A stretch of DNA of 64,000 bases from Brachybacterium kimchii (GCF_023373525.1 NZ_CP097218.1:372001-436000); one strand, 5' to 3'. Positions 27,555 through 36,569 are shown, counted from the first letter of the stretch. Made by a program: numbers and translations. The notes: generated from the letters alone by a model not told the origin.

Positions 27555-28892
27555 ATGACGTCCCGCGCCCGGAACCTGCGGATCCTCACCCTGCTGGTGC
27601 TGGCACTCGCGCTCGTCGCGACCCAGATGATGCTCTCTCCGCTGGCCCCCGCCCGCGCCGACGGGGACCGCAAGCAGAAGGAGCAGGAGAAGGCGAGCGT
27701 CGACGACCAGCTCGAGGACCTGCGCATCGAGCTCAGCGACGTGAACTCGGACCTGGCCGACACCTACCTCGACCTCGCCGAGACCGAGCTGAAGATCCCC
27801 GACGCCCAGAAGGCACTCGAGAAGGCGAAGTCGGAGCTGTCCGACGCCGAGGACGAGGACGAGGAGATCGGGGACCGTCTCGCCGACGCGAAGGCCGAGG
27901 AGGCCGATCTCAGCGGCCAGGTCGACACCGGCAAGAAGGAGGTCGACGCCTCCGGCGAGCAGCTCGACGAGGTCTCGCTGTCCGCCTACAAGGGCGGTGG
28001 GCTGCCCGACCCCACCAGCGTCTACGTGGGCAACGCGAACCCTCAGGACGCCGTGGACCGCTCGATGAACTACAAGCTCACCCTGGAGGCGCAGGGCACC
28101 CGCTTCGACGACCTCCGCACCGACCAGTCGGTCACAGAGAACGCCGCCGACCGCCTGGACGCGGTCCGCGCCGAGATCGACGACCTCAAGAAGGAGTCCG
28201 AGGCCGCGGTCGCGCGCAAGGAGAAGGCGAAGACCACGGCGCAGGACGCCAAGGACACCCTCGACGACCTCTACGCGACCCAGAAGAAGCAGGCCGACGC
28301 GCTCGAGAAGAAGAAGGAGAAGTACAAGGACGACCAGTCCGACCTCGAGGACCGCAGCTCCGCGCTGGACTCCGAGATCTCCGACCTCATCAAGGAGGAG
28401 AAGGAGAAGGAGGCGGCCGCCCGACGCGCCGCCTCCGCGAAGAAGTCATCGGGCTCGAGCGGCTCCTCGGGCGCCCTGTCCACCCCGGTCTCGAAGTCCG
28501 GCTGGCTCGCCCCCTCGAACGCCCGGCGCTCCTCGCCCTTCGGATGGCGCGTGCACCCGATCTACCACACCCGCAAGCTGCACGCCGGCATGGACTTCGC
28601 CGCGGCCTGCGGATCCGCCGTGAAGGCCACCAAGGACGGCACCGTGCTCGCCACCACGTCCAACGCGAGCGCGGGCAACAAGCTGATCGTCGGCCACGGC
28701 ACCTCCGGCGGGCACGTGATGACGAGCTCCTACCACCACCTGCAGCGCTTCGCCGTCTCCACCGGACAGCACGTGAAGCAGGGGCAGACGATCGCCTACG
28801 TCGGCACCACCGGCTCGTCGACGGGCTGCCATCTGCACTTCGAGATCCACGAGGACGGCACCGCCGTGAACCCCGTGAACTACATCGGCTGA
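27555..28892 (+). CDS. Secreted coiled-coil M23/LytM peptidase, probable FtsEX partner
   Basis: 445 residues. A Sec signal peptide (about 1-35, [15 protein letters not shown], cut after ARA) is followed by a long charged coiled coil (about 40-310). A Ser/Ala linker leads to a LytM domain (about 330-445) with Zn/catalytic motifs HAGMDFA and HLHFEIH plus an upstream H in SYHHLQRF. All active-site residues are present, so it should cut peptidoglycan peptides, unlike degenerate EnvC-type activators. The architecture (EnvC/RipC-like coiled coil plus hydrolase) and its place right after ftsX suggest gating by FtsEX. It begins 2 nt after ftsX. Confidence 0.9.
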   Translation: MTSRARNLRILTLLVLALALVATQMMLSPLAPARADGDRKQKEQEKASVDDQLEDLRIELSDVNSDLADTYLDLAETELKIPDAQKALEKAKSELSDAEDEDEEIGDRLADAKAEEADLSGQVDTGKKEVDASGEQLDEVSLSAYKGGGLPDPTSVYVGNANPQDAVDRSMNYKLTLEAQGTRFDDLRTDQSVTENAADRLDAVRAEIDDLKKESEAAVARKEKAKTTAQDAKDTLDDLYATQKKQADALEKKKEKYKDDQSDLEDRSSALDSEISDLIKEEKEKEAAARRAASAKKSSGSSGSSGALSTPVSKSGWLAPSNARRSSPFGWRVHPIYHTRKLHAGMDFAAACGSAVKATKDGTVLATTSNASAGNKLIVGHGTSGGHVMTSSYHHLQRFAVSTGQHVKQGQTIAYVGTTGSSTGCHLHFEIHEDGTAVNPVNYIG

Positions 28893-28976
28893 CCCGTCCC
28901 GCCCATGCTCTCTCCCCGCGCGGCCCGGGTCTGCGCCCCGAGCGAAAACACATGGCCCGCTCGCAGGCGGGGCCGA

Positions 28977-28982
28977 TAGGCT
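28977..28982 (+). promoter_or_regulatory. Possible -10 (TAGGCT) of smpB
   Basis: TAGGCT about 59 nt before the smpB ATG, leaving a leader that carries the GGAGGGG ribosome site. Confidence 0.35.
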
Positions 28983-29040
28983 GTCGTACCGGACAGGCGG
29001 GGCGCAGCCCCGGGAGCCGCGAGACGTGAGGAGGGGCGAC

Positions 29041-29547
29041 ATGGCCGCCACCAAGCCGGCGAAGAAGAAGCAGCAGCAGGCCGACGGTCCGAAGAAGGCC
29101 CTCATCGCGTCGAACAAGAAGGCCCGCCACGACTACCACATCGACGACACCCTCGAGGCGGGCATCGTGCTCACCGGCACCGAGGTGAAGTCGCTGCGGG
29201 ATCGCGGCGCCTCCCTCGTGGACGGCTTCTGCTTCATCGAGGGCGGCCAGATGTGGATGGAGGGCGTGCACATCGCCCCCTACGTCAAGGGCACCTGGAC
29301 GAACCACGCCGCCCGCCGCAAGCGCAAGCTCCTGCTCCACCGCGCCGAGATCGACAAGCTCGCCGGCAAGACCCGCGAGAAGGGCTTCACGCTCGTGCCG
29401 CTCGAGATGTACTTCCTGGGCTCGCACGCCAAGGTCGTCATCGCGCTGGCGCGCGGCAAGAAGGACTGGGACAAGCGCCAGACCCTGCGCGAGAAGCAGG
29501 ACCTGCGCGAGGCCCAGCGCGCCATGCGCCGCCGCGAACTGGTCTGA
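29041..29547 (+). CDS. smpB: tmRNA-binding protein SmpB
   Basis: 168 residues. Binds tmRNA and brings it to stalled ribosomes for trans-translation. The beta-barrel begins after a Lys-rich tail ([16 protein letters not shown]): [40 protein letters not shown], then IAPYVKGTW. The C-terminal basic tail [20 protein letters not shown] mimics an mRNA helix in the A-site. The start ATG at 29041 has GGAGGGG 4 nt upstream; a GTG 5 codons earlier has none. A 14-bp sequence containing the stop codon is tandemly duplicated. ssrA lies about 0.8 kb downstream. Confidence 0.97.
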   Translation: MAATKPAKKKQQQADGPKKALIASNKKARHDYHIDDTLEAGIVLTGTEVKSLRDRGASLVDGFCFIEGGQMWMEGVHIAPYVKGTWTNHAARRKRKLLLHRAEIDKLAGKTREKGFTLVPLEMYFLGSHAKVVIALARGKKDWDKRQTLREKQDLREAQRAMRRRELV

Positions 29548-29566
29548 GCCGCCTGGTCTGAGCCGC
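29539..29566. repeat. Perfect 14-bp tandem duplication across the smpB stop
   Basis: CTGGTCTGAGCCGC occurs at 29539-29552 and again at 29553-29566. The first copy codes for the last residues and TGA of smpB; the second lies outside the gene. Confidence 0.9.
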
Positions 29567-29574
29567 GCGCCCGC

Positions 29575-30144
29575 TCAGCCCTCGCCGTCGCGCTCCAGGC
29601 GCGCGACGGTCTCGCGGCTGCTGAGGATCCGGTCCTCGCTCGCCCGCAGGCCCTCGCGGATCGCGAGAGAGCGTCGTGCGTCCTCCAAGGCGGCGTCCAT
29701 GAGGCGTGCCGACAGCCGCGGGCGCTCACCGGCCTCCGCGACCAGGGCGTGCTCGAAACGGTTCTTCGCACGGTGCTGGAGCACCGCGGCGAGCGCGAGG
29801 ATCGAGCTCGGAGCGGTCGGATCGTCCGAGAGGCCCGTCTCCTCCGCGGCGCGCGAGAACTCCTCGTCGGCCGTCTCGAAGCGCCCCTGCCACTGGAGCA
29901 CCTGGGCGAACCGGGTGCGCAGGGAGGCGCGCGCGACCGGATGCGCGGGGCTGTCCGCCAGCAGGACGCGGCCCAGGGCCTCGGCCTCCTCGAGCCGGCC
30001 GAGGATCCGCAGGTGGGCGACGGTGCGGGGGTCCCGCGGATTCGCCGCGCACCAGCGCGCGAGCGCGCCCGGGGCGTCGACGCTCTCGCGCAGCGTCATC
30101 GGGTCGATCGTGAAGGTCATCCCCTCGAACTCGAAGCTGCTCAC
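29575..30144 (-). CDS. TPR-like helical-repeat protein, function unknown
   Basis: 189 residues of mostly helical sequence. Three or four degenerate tetratricopeptide-like units are visible (RILGRLEEAEALGRVLL, RFAQVLQWQGRFETADEEF and MDAALEDARRSLAIREGL), which suggests protein binding. The start GTG at 30144 is chosen because TACGGT lies 6 nt before it. The ATG at 30120 is possible but has no spacing for a ribosome site. The gene lies between smpB and ssrA on the opposite strand. I do not recognise a named family. Confidence 0.7.
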   Translation of the reverse strand: MSSFEFEGMTFTIDPMTLRESVDAPGALARWCAANPRDPRTVAHLRILGRLEEAEALGRVLLADSPAHPVARASLRTRFAQVLQWQGRFETADEEFSRAAEETGLSDDPTAPSSILALAAVLQHRAKNRFEHALVAEAGERPRLSARLMDAALEDARRSLAIREGLRASEDRILSSRETVARLERDGEG

Positions 30145-30150
30145 CGCCTC

Positions 30151-30156
30151 ACCGTA
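30151..30156 (-). promoter_or_regulatory. -10 hexamer TACGGT of the TPR-like gene
   Basis: On the minus strand TACGGT ends 6 nt before the GTG at 30144, the leaderless spacing. Confidence 0.4.
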
Positions 30157-30229
30157 CGACCGGGGGAGGGCGTCGCGGCGTTCGCCGTGGGCTGAGCGAT
30201 ATGCGCTGGCCACCTCGCGGACACCTGGC

Positions 30230-30235
30230 TACACT
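30230..30235 (+). promoter_or_regulatory. Possible -10 (TACACT) upstream of ssrA
   Basis: TACACT lies about 100 nt before the mature tmRNA 5' end. The interval contains two perfect 7-bp hairpins (30245-30260 and 30297-30312), which could mark a processed 5' leader. Confidence 0.35.
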
Positions 30236-30333
30236 GGAGGGACAGCGCGGCACGCCGCGCCTGTGGATTGATACGTGAACAGCGGCAACAGTGCTCGGCG
30301 ACCCAGGTCGCCGTCTTCACGCGACCCACACTC

Positions 30334-30701
30334 GGGGACGATCGGTTTCGACGGTAGTTGTCCAGTGAGGGGAAGCGGGCCGAGGATCCCAGGTCATCTC
30401 GTCAACGCTCCTGGGAAACCAATAAGTGCCGAACCCAAGCGCACTGACTTCGCTCTCGCTGCCTGATCAGCGTTAGCAGTCTGGAACCCCGGGGGTGCTC
30501 CTGACCCGGATCGTTCCATCATCAAAGGAGCCACTGCTTCCGGCCTTCGTCATCGAGGTCGGGTGAACACCTCAGAGTGACTGAGTCCGTCGACGACGTG
30601 TCCGTGGGATCGTCGGGACTGAGAAAACGCCAACACGGACTGCGCCCGGAGAAGCCCTCGCTCAGCACTATCGGACGCGGGTTCGATTCCCGCCGTCTCC
30701 A
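30334..30701 (+). ncRNA. ssrA: Transfer-messenger RNA (tmRNA)
   Basis: The 5' end GGGGACG pairs with CGTCTCC at 30694-30700 to form the acceptor stem (one G-U pair). GATCGGTTTCGACGG follows the 5' arm and the T-arm is GCGGGTTCGATTCCCGC. The resume codon GCC is at 30428 after AATAAGT, and the tag reads AEPKRTDFALAA with TGA at 30464-30466. The ALAA end is the usual proteolysis signal. CCA is not encoded (ACCC follows the stem), so it must be added. ssrA rescues stalled ribosomes together with SmpB. Confidence 0.97.
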
Positions 30702-30707
30702 CCCGCA

Positions 30708-30755
30708 GAAGGCCCCCTCACCTGCATCGATGTGCAGGAGAGGGGGCCTTCTTTT
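30708..30755 (+). terminator. Strong intrinsic terminator of ssrA
   Basis: Perfect 12-bp outer arms (30708-30719 with 30740-30751), one mismatch, then a 6-bp inner stem CCTGCA/TGCAGG, followed by TTTT. The best intrinsic terminator in the window. Confidence 0.92.
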
Positions 30756-30808
30756 GCTTGCGCCGCGAGCCGTGGCGCGGGCCGTGTGTCGTGGGGTTGC
30801 CGTCAGGG

Positions 30809-30866
30809 ACGGGCCGATGGTGATGAGCCGTGGCAATATCGCCACGGCTCCTCACCACCGGCCCGT
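30809..30866. repeat. Long imperfect inverted repeat (26-bp arms)
   Basis: Arms 30809-30834 and 30841-30866 are complementary except for two positions, around a 6-nt loop AATATC. On the minus strand one mismatch becomes a G-U pair. No T-tract on the plus side. It could end minus-strand transcription from the GH3 gene 150 nt away, or be a small repeat element. Confidence 0.8.
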
Positions 30867-31019
30867 GGACGACAGGGCCCCCTGGAATGCCCGCGGTCGG
30901 GCGTGGACACGGATGCGGGACCCGACCCGGCCTGGAAGCCGGTCCGGCAGACATCCCCGCAGCAGGCCCGCACGGCATCCCGCAAGGACGCCCGGTCACC
31001 GACTGCGGCGCCCCGCCGC

Positions 31020-33146
31020 TCAGGCGTACTCGAGGCCGAAGCCGCTCACCCAGCGTCCGCCCTCGGAGTCGACGTACACGTACGGGCGGCCGTCCATGTG
31101 CTGCTCCTTGGCGAAGCCGGGGACGTCGTTGGGGGAGGCGCAGATGCCGTTCTCATCGACCGCGATCGCCTCGTCGGAGATCGGGAAGGTCAGCGGCAGG
31201 CGCCCGGTGGGGGAGAACTCGCCCAGGATCGCGTCGACGAGCGTCCCGGGCCGGGTGTCGAAGCCGCACACGAACGCGTCGGCGAGGGTCTCGAGGGTCC
31301 CGGGCAGCCACGCCATCACCGCGTTCAGCCCCACCACCAGGGTGCCCACGCTCCCGCGGATCTCCCGGATCTTCGCGAGGTCCACTCCCGAGTGCTCGTC
31401 GATCGTGAGGTCCAGCAGTCCGGTCGAGCGGAAGTAGTCGCCCGTGAACGGGCGGGCCAGCACGATCGCGACGTCGGCCTCGTGGAAGTCGGTCGTGAAG
31501 GAGACCTCGGGGTGCTCGCTCGCGATGCCCGCGCGCAGGGCGTCCAGGCGCTTCACGGTGATGCCGTCCTCGAACATCTCCACGTACACCCGCCTGCCCG
31601 CGAGCGCATCGGGACGCAGGGGCAGGACGCGGCGCCCGTGCTCCGCCTCCGGCCCCGTCGCGTCCGTCCCCGTCGCGTCCGCCCCCGCCGCGTCCGGCTC
31701 GGAGGAGGCCCGCGCGGGGTTCTTCAGCAGCACGACCGAGCGCCGGTGCGCCTCGAGGGCCGCCTCCTGGGCCTGCGGGTTCGCGACGACCTCGTCGGCC
31801 CGCTCGGGGTCGACGTACGGGTTCTCGAACAGTCCCAGGGCGAACAGCTCCACGAGCAGCAGCCGGGCGGCCTCGTCGAGCCGCTCGGCCGGGAAGAGCC
31901 CCTTGACGAAGGCCTCGCGGATCGAGCGGACGTCGTTGGTGTCGGCGATCATGTCGGTTCCCGCCGAGATCGCGGCGCCCGCGCGCTCGGGCACGGACAG
32001 TTCCTGGACGCCCCAGGCCATCTTGTTCAGGATGCCGGAGTCGGAGTTGATGTAGCCCGTGTGGCCCATCGCGCGCAGCAGCGAGAGCACCTCGGTGTTG
32101 AAGGCGAAGCCGACCTGCTCGAACTCCGTGAGGCGGCCCTGCGGGGTCGCGGACTTCTCCTCGGAGGGGATCGCGTAGTAGGGCATGACGCTCGAGGTGC
32201 CGGCGTCGATCGCCGCCTGGAAGGGCGGCAGGTGATAGGCCTCGAGGGAGCCCGGGGTCGGGTACACGTTGAAGCGGCCCTCCGCGTAGTGCGGGTCGAA
32301 GCCGTTCTCGCGGGCGCCGCCGCCGGGGAAGTGCTTGGTTGTCAGGGCGACCCCGTCGGCCCCGAGCCCGTCCTCGCCCTGGAAGCCGCGCACCACCGCG
32401 TCGATCGCCGCGGCGTTGAACGCCGGGTCCTCGCCGAAGGTGCCGTAGGAGCGGAACCAGCGGGGGTCGGTGACGGTGTCGGCCATGTACATGTAGCCCT
32501 TGCGCAGGCCGCTCGCGGCCCACTCCTGCCGCGAGAGCTCCGCGAAGCGCCGCACGAGCTCCGGGTCGCGGGTCGCACCGAGGCCCAGCGTGCCGGGCCA
32601 CTGGGTGAAGTCCTGGTCCTCGGGGGTGGCGCCCATCCGGAACCCGCCGGCCTCGTTCTTCGAGTTCGCGGCGACGATCACGGGGATGCCGAACCGGGTG
32701 GTCTCGGCGACCTCCTGCATGGCGTTGACCCAGGTCGCGATGCGCGAGCCGGTGGGGGTCTCGCGCATGATGAAGTGGCGCATGTGCATCTGCGTGATCT
32801 GCTCGGTGGTGCCCTCGTAGGGGTCCCCGGCCGAGTTGTGCGGATCCAGCTTGATCGGATGGTACTGCTCGTCGAGAGCGCCGTCGTGGCTGGTCAGCTC
32901 CGGGTCGTGCTGGGAGATTCCCATCGAGCGGGAGTTGATGACCATGAGGCCGATCTTCTCCTCGGGGCTCATCCGCGCCACCAGATCTGCCGCGCGCTCC
33001 GCGGCGGGCAGACGCCAGTCCTCGAAGGGCGCGAGCTCGCCGTCGCCGTCGAGATCGCGGAAGCGCAGACCGTCGACCTCGAGGATCGGCTTCACGCGGG
33101 AGGCGAGGGGGACCTGAGCAGCCTGCTGGCGGGGTGTGTCGGACAC
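31020..33146 (-). CDS. Glycoside hydrolase family 3 (beta-glucosidase/xylosidase-like)
   Basis: 708 residues, no signal peptide, so cytoplasmic. An N-terminal TIM-barrel domain carries LVARMSPEEKIGLMVI, TKHFPGGG and the nucleophile Asp in YINSDSGILN (about residue 369). The C-terminal alpha/beta sandwich (from about 440) includes SVVLLKNP and PDALAGRRVYVEMFEDG. The KHFPGGG...GFDPHYAEG loop is that of beta-glucosidase/xylosidase-type members and differs from the NagZ KH-x-PG-HG...DSH motif, so NagZ activity is not predicted. The start GTG at 33146 is preferred because AAGGAG lies 5 nt upstream; another GTG two codons earlier overlaps that site. No transporter is linked on its strand. Confidence 0.92.
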   Translation of the reverse strand: MSDTPRQQAAQVPLASRVKPILEVDGLRFRDLDGDGELAPFEDWRLPAAERAADLVARMSPEEKIGLMVINSRSMGISQHDPELTSHDGALDEQYHPIKLDPHNSAGDPYEGTTEQITQMHMRHFIMRETPTGSRIATWVNAMQEVAETTRFGIPVIVAANSKNEAGGFRMGATPEDQDFTQWPGTLGLGATRDPELVRRFAELSRQEWAASGLRKGYMYMADTVTDPRWFRSYGTFGEDPAFNAAAIDAVVRGFQGEDGLGADGVALTTKHFPGGGARENGFDPHYAEGRFNVYPTPGSLEAYHLPPFQAAIDAGTSSVMPYYAIPSEEKSATPQGRLTEFEQVGFAFNTEVLSLLRAMGHTGYINSDSGILNKMAWGVQELSVPERAGAAISAGTDMIADTNDVRSIREAFVKGLFPAERLDEAARLLLVELFALGLFENPYVDPERADEVVANPQAQEAALEAHRRSVVLLKNPARASSEPDAAGADATGTDATGPEAEHGRRVLPLRPDALAGRRVYVEMFEDGITVKRLDALRAGIASEHPEVSFTTDFHEADVAIVLARPFTGDYFRSTGLLDLTIDEHSGVDLAKIREIRGSVGTLVVGLNAVMAWLPGTLETLADAFVCGFDTRPGTLVDAILGEFSPTGRLPLTFPISDEAIAVDENGICASPNDVPGFAKEQHMDGRPYVYVDSEGGRWVSGFGLEYA

Positions 33147-33331
33147 GTGCACTCCTTCGTGACGGCGGCGCCGGGACGTCGCGCGGGAACCTTGGACGCG
33201 ACGCTACTCGCGGCCCGCAGCACCGACGCACGCCTTGCCATGCGTTGCTGCTCGCCCCTGCTCGCCCGGCTCGCCCGTCGGCCCGCCGCGGTGCGCGTCA
33301 CCACGACGAGTGCTCTCGGCCTCGCCTGCGG

Positions 33332-33337
33332 GATACT
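33332..33337 (+). promoter_or_regulatory. -10-like GATACT of the SulP gene
   Basis: GATACT ends 7 nt before the ATG at 33345; no ribosome site is present. Confidence 0.45.
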
Positions 33338-33344
33338 CGAGCCC

Positions 33345-34820
33345 ATGCCCACGACCCCTCAGGCGGACCACCGCGCCCCCTCCGTGCTGAGCGCCCTGCG
33401 CGATCCCCGTCTGCTCTCGGTCGAGGTGCTCGGCGGGCTGGTCACCGCGTTCGCGCTGATCCCCGAGTCGCTGAGCTTCGCCATCGTCGCCGGGCTCGAC
33501 CCGCGGATGGGGCTGTACGCGGCGTTCACGATGGCCTGCGCGACCGCGGTGCTCGGCGGGAGGCCCGCCATGGTCTCCGGGGCCGCGGGCTCGATCGCAC
33601 TGGTGATCTTCCCCGTGGCCCGCGACCACGGCGTGGACTTCCTCATCGCGACCGTGATCCTGGGCGGGATGCTGCAGATGCTGCTGGGCGGCCTCGGCGT
33701 GGCCAGGCTGATGCGGTTCATCCCGCGATCGGTGATGGTCGGATTCGTCGACGCCCTCGCGATCCTCATCTTCTCCGCCCAGCTCCCGCAGCTGATCGGC
33801 GTGCCCTGGCTGGTCTACCCGCTGGTCGCCGCCGGTGTCGCCGTCATCGCCCTCTTCCCGCGGCTGACCCGCCGCATCCCGGCCCCGCTCGTGACGATCC
33901 TGCTGATCACCCTCGCGGTGGTGAGCCTCGGGGCCGACGTCCCGACGGTCGGCGACCAGGGCGCACTACCCCACAGCCTGCCCGTGCCCGGCCTGCCGCA
34001 CGTGCCGCTGACCCTGCACACCCTGGGGATCATCGCGCCCTACGGGGTCGCGATGGCGCTCGTCGGCCTCATGGAATCGCTGCTGACGGCGAACCTCGTG
34101 GACGACATCACCCGCACCCGCACCTCCCGCACGCGCGAGGCCCTCGGCCAGGGCGCGGCGAACGTGATCACCGGCGTGTTCGGCGGGATGGGCGGCTGCG
34201 CCATGATCGGCCAGACCATCGTCAACGTGAAGCAGGCGGGCGCCCGCACCCGACTCTCCTCGTTCCTCGCCGGCGCCTTCCTCATCACCCTGTCCGTGGC
34301 CCTCGGCGACACCGTCGGCCGCATCCCCATGGCCGCCCTGGTCGCGGTGATGCTCGTGGTCGCCGCCACCACCTTCGACTGGCACTCGCTGCGCACCCTG
34401 CCGCTCATGCCCCGCAGCGAGACCCTCGTGCTGCTGGTGACCGTGCTCGGCACCGTGCTGACGGACAACCTCGCCGTCGGCGTCATCCTCGGGGTGATCA
34501 CGGCCGCCGTGGCCTTCGCGCGGCGCGTCGCCCACATGACCGAGGTGGTCCGCGATCCCGGCGACCCGGGGCGCTATCGCGTGCGCGGCCAGCTGTTCTT
34601 CGCCTCGAGCAATGATCTCGTCGAGCAGTTCGACTACGACTCGGGCCCCTCGCACGTGACGGTCGACCTGAGCGGGGCGACGGTGTGGGACGCCTCGAGC
34701 GTCGCGGCGCTCGACGGCGTGCGCGAGCAGTACCACCGCGCCGGACGCACCGTCGAGTTCAGCGGGCTCGACCGGATCTCCGACCACTACGTGCAGCGCC
34801 TCGGCGGGCGGCTCGGCTGA
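33345..34820 (+). CDS. SulP/SLC26-family anion transporter with STAS domain
   Basis: 491 residues. About twelve membrane segments fill residues 25-395: LLSVEVLGGLVTAFALIPES, then SFAIVAGLDPRMGLYAAF as the family signature after the first helix. A cytoplasmic STAS domain follows (about 405-491; SHVTVDLSGATVWDASSVAAL). Members move sulfate, bicarbonate or dicarboxylates; substrate cannot be told. The frame stays open far upstream but that extension is antisense to the GH3 gene and is rejected. The start is set by the -10-like hexamer 7 nt upstream. It is divergent from GH3. Confidence 0.92.
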   Translation: MPTTPQADHRAPSVLSALRDPRLLSVEVLGGLVTAFALIPESLSFAIVAGLDPRMGLYAAFTMACATAVLGGRPAMVSGAAGSIALVIFPVARDHGVDFLIATVILGGMLQMLLGGLGVARLMRFIPRSVMVGFVDALAILIFSAQLPQLIGVPWLVYPLVAAGVAVIALFPRLTRRIPAPLVTILLITLAVVSLGADVPTVGDQGALPHSLPVPGLPHVPLTLHTLGIIAPYGVAMALVGLMESLLTANLVDDITRTRTSRTREALGQGAANVITGVFGGMGGCAMIGQTIVNVKQAGARTRLSSFLAGAFLITLSVALGDTVGRIPMAALVAVMLVVAATTFDWHSLRTLPLMPRSETLVLLVTVLGTVLTDNLAVGVILGVITAAVAFARRVAHMTEVVRDPGDPGRYRVRGQLFFASSNDLVEQFDYDSGPSHVTVDLSGATVWDASSVAALDGVREQYHRAGRTVEFSGLDRISDHYVQRLGGRLG

Positions 34821-35107
34821 ACGACCTCGGGACCGAAGGCCGACGCGCGACGGATCGGCGGACTCCCGCTGACCTCGTGGCCACGACAACGCGTGGCAAC
34901 AGCGGTGCCTGACCAGGGATGTCGTTCCCCCTCGTCGGCAACATCGTGCAATCGGTCACGTCCGCATCGTCGGCCGGGGGACATTCAGCGCTCAGCACCG
35001 GCCCCGCAGCCACCACCGCGGCACAGGGCCGGACCGACCTCCTCCGACAGCGACAGGCTGTCTCGAGTCCGAGCCGCACCGTCGCGGCCCTTCCGAAGGG
35101 GACACCG

Positions 35108-36526
35108 ATGTCTCACGTCAACGACACCACGAAGCACGCGGGGTACGCCTACTACGGCTCCGGCCTGCCCACCCTCGCTCCGCCCAGCTCCGAGGCGCCG
35201 AAGCCCCCGAAGCGCGCCCGCGCCGTCGCCGCCCTCGGGTTCTCCCAGGCGGTCGACAACTCCGAGTCCGGCCTGACCAAGACCTTCTTCCCGCTGATCG
35301 CCGCAGCCTTCGGCCTCGGCTACACGCAGCTGGGGATCTTCAGCGCGATCCCGATGTTCGCCCGCATGATCTTCGGGCCCACCTGGGCGATGGCGGCCGA
35401 CCGCTTCGGCCGCAAACGGGTGCTCGTGCTCGTCACCGGCGTGTGGGGCCTGTGGACCGTGGCGAGCGGCTTCGCCACCAGCTACACCGCGCTCGTGGTG
35501 CTCTTCGCCATCTCCGCCGTGGGCACCGTCGCCTCCGAGCCCGTGCTCAACGGCATGCTGCCGGACCTGTTCAAGCAGTCCGAGCGCGGCAAGGCCTACG
35601 GCATGGTCCGCGGCATCGGCGGCGGCGTCGGCATCCTCATCGGCCCGGCGATCGGCCTGTTCGGCTCGAATCCCGAGGGATGGCGCTACGCCCTGTGGAC
35701 GATGGGCGCCATCTCGATCGTCTCGGGTCTGCTGATCCTGCTGTGGGTGCCGAAGCCGGCCGTGAAGTCCGTGAGCGTCACCGACGACCCGGAGTCCGGG
35801 ACCTTCCGCCTGCGCGACGTGGGTCAGCTGTTCAGGATCCCCACCATCTGGATGATCGTCGTCATGCTGCCGTTCATCACCTCGCTGATCCTGCTGAGCT
35901 TCTACACCCAGTTCCTCGTCGATGTGCGCGGCATGGGCGTGCCCGAGGCGGCGCTGGTGATGGCCGTGTTCTCGCTGGGCTCGATGTTCTCCGCCTTCCT
36001 CGGCGGATTCCTCGGCGACCTGGTGACCGCGCGCTTCGGCTACAAGGGCCGGATCATGCTGATGCAGGTCTACCTGGTGTGCTTCGCCGCCACGATCTTC
36101 CTCGCCACGCAGATCGACTCCACCAACCGGGTGTACATCTACGCGGCGACCTTCGTGATGGGGCTCGTGTTCTCGATCGGGTTCTCCGGCTGCGTGCTGC
36201 CGATCGTCTCGACCGTGGTCCCCAAGAAGCTCGGCGCCTCGGCCTTCGCCTTCCTGTTCTCGTTCGTCCAGGGCGGCATCACCGCGATCCTCTCGATCAA
36301 CATCGGCATCATCGCCGACGTCTTCGGCGACCTCCAGGTCACCTTCCTCTGGTTCTGCGTGGTCCCGTACCTGATCAACGCCGTGGTCTGGTGCGGCTTC
36401 TACTTCTGCTACCCCCGCGACGCCGCCCGTCAGGCCGAGCGAGAGCGGCGCGAGGCCGAGGCGCTGGCCGCGAAGGGCGCCGCGGGCGGGGAGCCCGGGA
36501 CCAGCGAGCAGCCGCTCGGCGTCTGA
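35108..36526 (+). CDS. Major facilitator superfamily transporter
   Basis: 472 residues with twelve predicted helices between about 45 and 450. The MFS loop motif is AADRFGRKRVLVLVTG after helix 2, and a related GDLVTARFGYKGRIML follows helix 8. A 35-residue Pro-rich tail precedes helix 1 and an Ala/Glu-rich tail follows helix 12. The start ATG has GAAGGGG 7 nt upstream. Substrate unknown; it stands alone. The region upstream (34821-35107) contains CGTGG/CCACG repeats that may bind a regulator. Confidence 0.88.
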   Translation: MSHVNDTTKHAGYAYYGSGLPTLAPPSSEAPKPPKRARAVAALGFSQAVDNSESGLTKTFFPLIAAAFGLGYTQLGIFSAIPMFARMIFGPTWAMAADRFGRKRVLVLVTGVWGLWTVASGFATSYTALVVLFAISAVGTVASEPVLNGMLPDLFKQSERGKAYGMVRGIGGGVGILIGPAIGLFGSNPEGWRYALWTMGAISIVSGLLILLWVPKPAVKSVSVTDDPESGTFRLRDVGQLFRIPTIWMIVVMLPFITSLILLSFYTQFLVDVRGMGVPEAALVMAVFSLGSMFSAFLGGFLGDLVTARFGYKGRIMLMQVYLVCFAATIFLATQIDSTNRVYIYAATFVMGLVFSIGFSGCVLPIVSTVVPKKLGASAFAFLFSFVQGGITAILSINIGIIADVFGDLQVTFLWFCVVPYLINAVVWCGFYFCYPRDAARQAERERREAEALAAKGAAGGEPGTSEQPLGV

Positions 36527-36557
36527 CCTGCTCCGGCCCGAGCGTCGAGCTCCGATC

Positions 36558-36563
36558 TACCCT
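36558..36563 (+). promoter_or_regulatory. -10 hexamer TACCCT of a leaderless gene
   Basis: TACCCT ends 6 nt before the ATG at 36570; no ribosome site. Confidence 0.5.
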
Positions 36564-36569
36564 GGGCCG

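Noticed and set aside
30680-33146. Genomic island inserted at the 3' end of ssrA
   Set aside because: tmRNA genes are common insertion sites, but no integrase, no repeat of the tmRNA 3' end and no change of base composition was seen; genes downstream look like ordinary chromosome.
31020-33146. GH3 enzyme as NagZ partner of the NamZ locus
   Set aside because: It lacks the NagZ-type KH-x-PG-HG loop with DSH, and it is 13 kb away on the other strand.
33146-33152. GTG at 33152 as GH3 start
   Set aside because: It overlaps the AAGGAG ribosome site, whereas the GTG at 33146 is 5 nt downstream of it.
30732-33344. Long in-frame extension upstream of the SulP gene
   Set aside because: It runs antisense through the GH3 gene and has no membrane or domain signal; the SulP family start is at 33345 with a -10-like hexamer.
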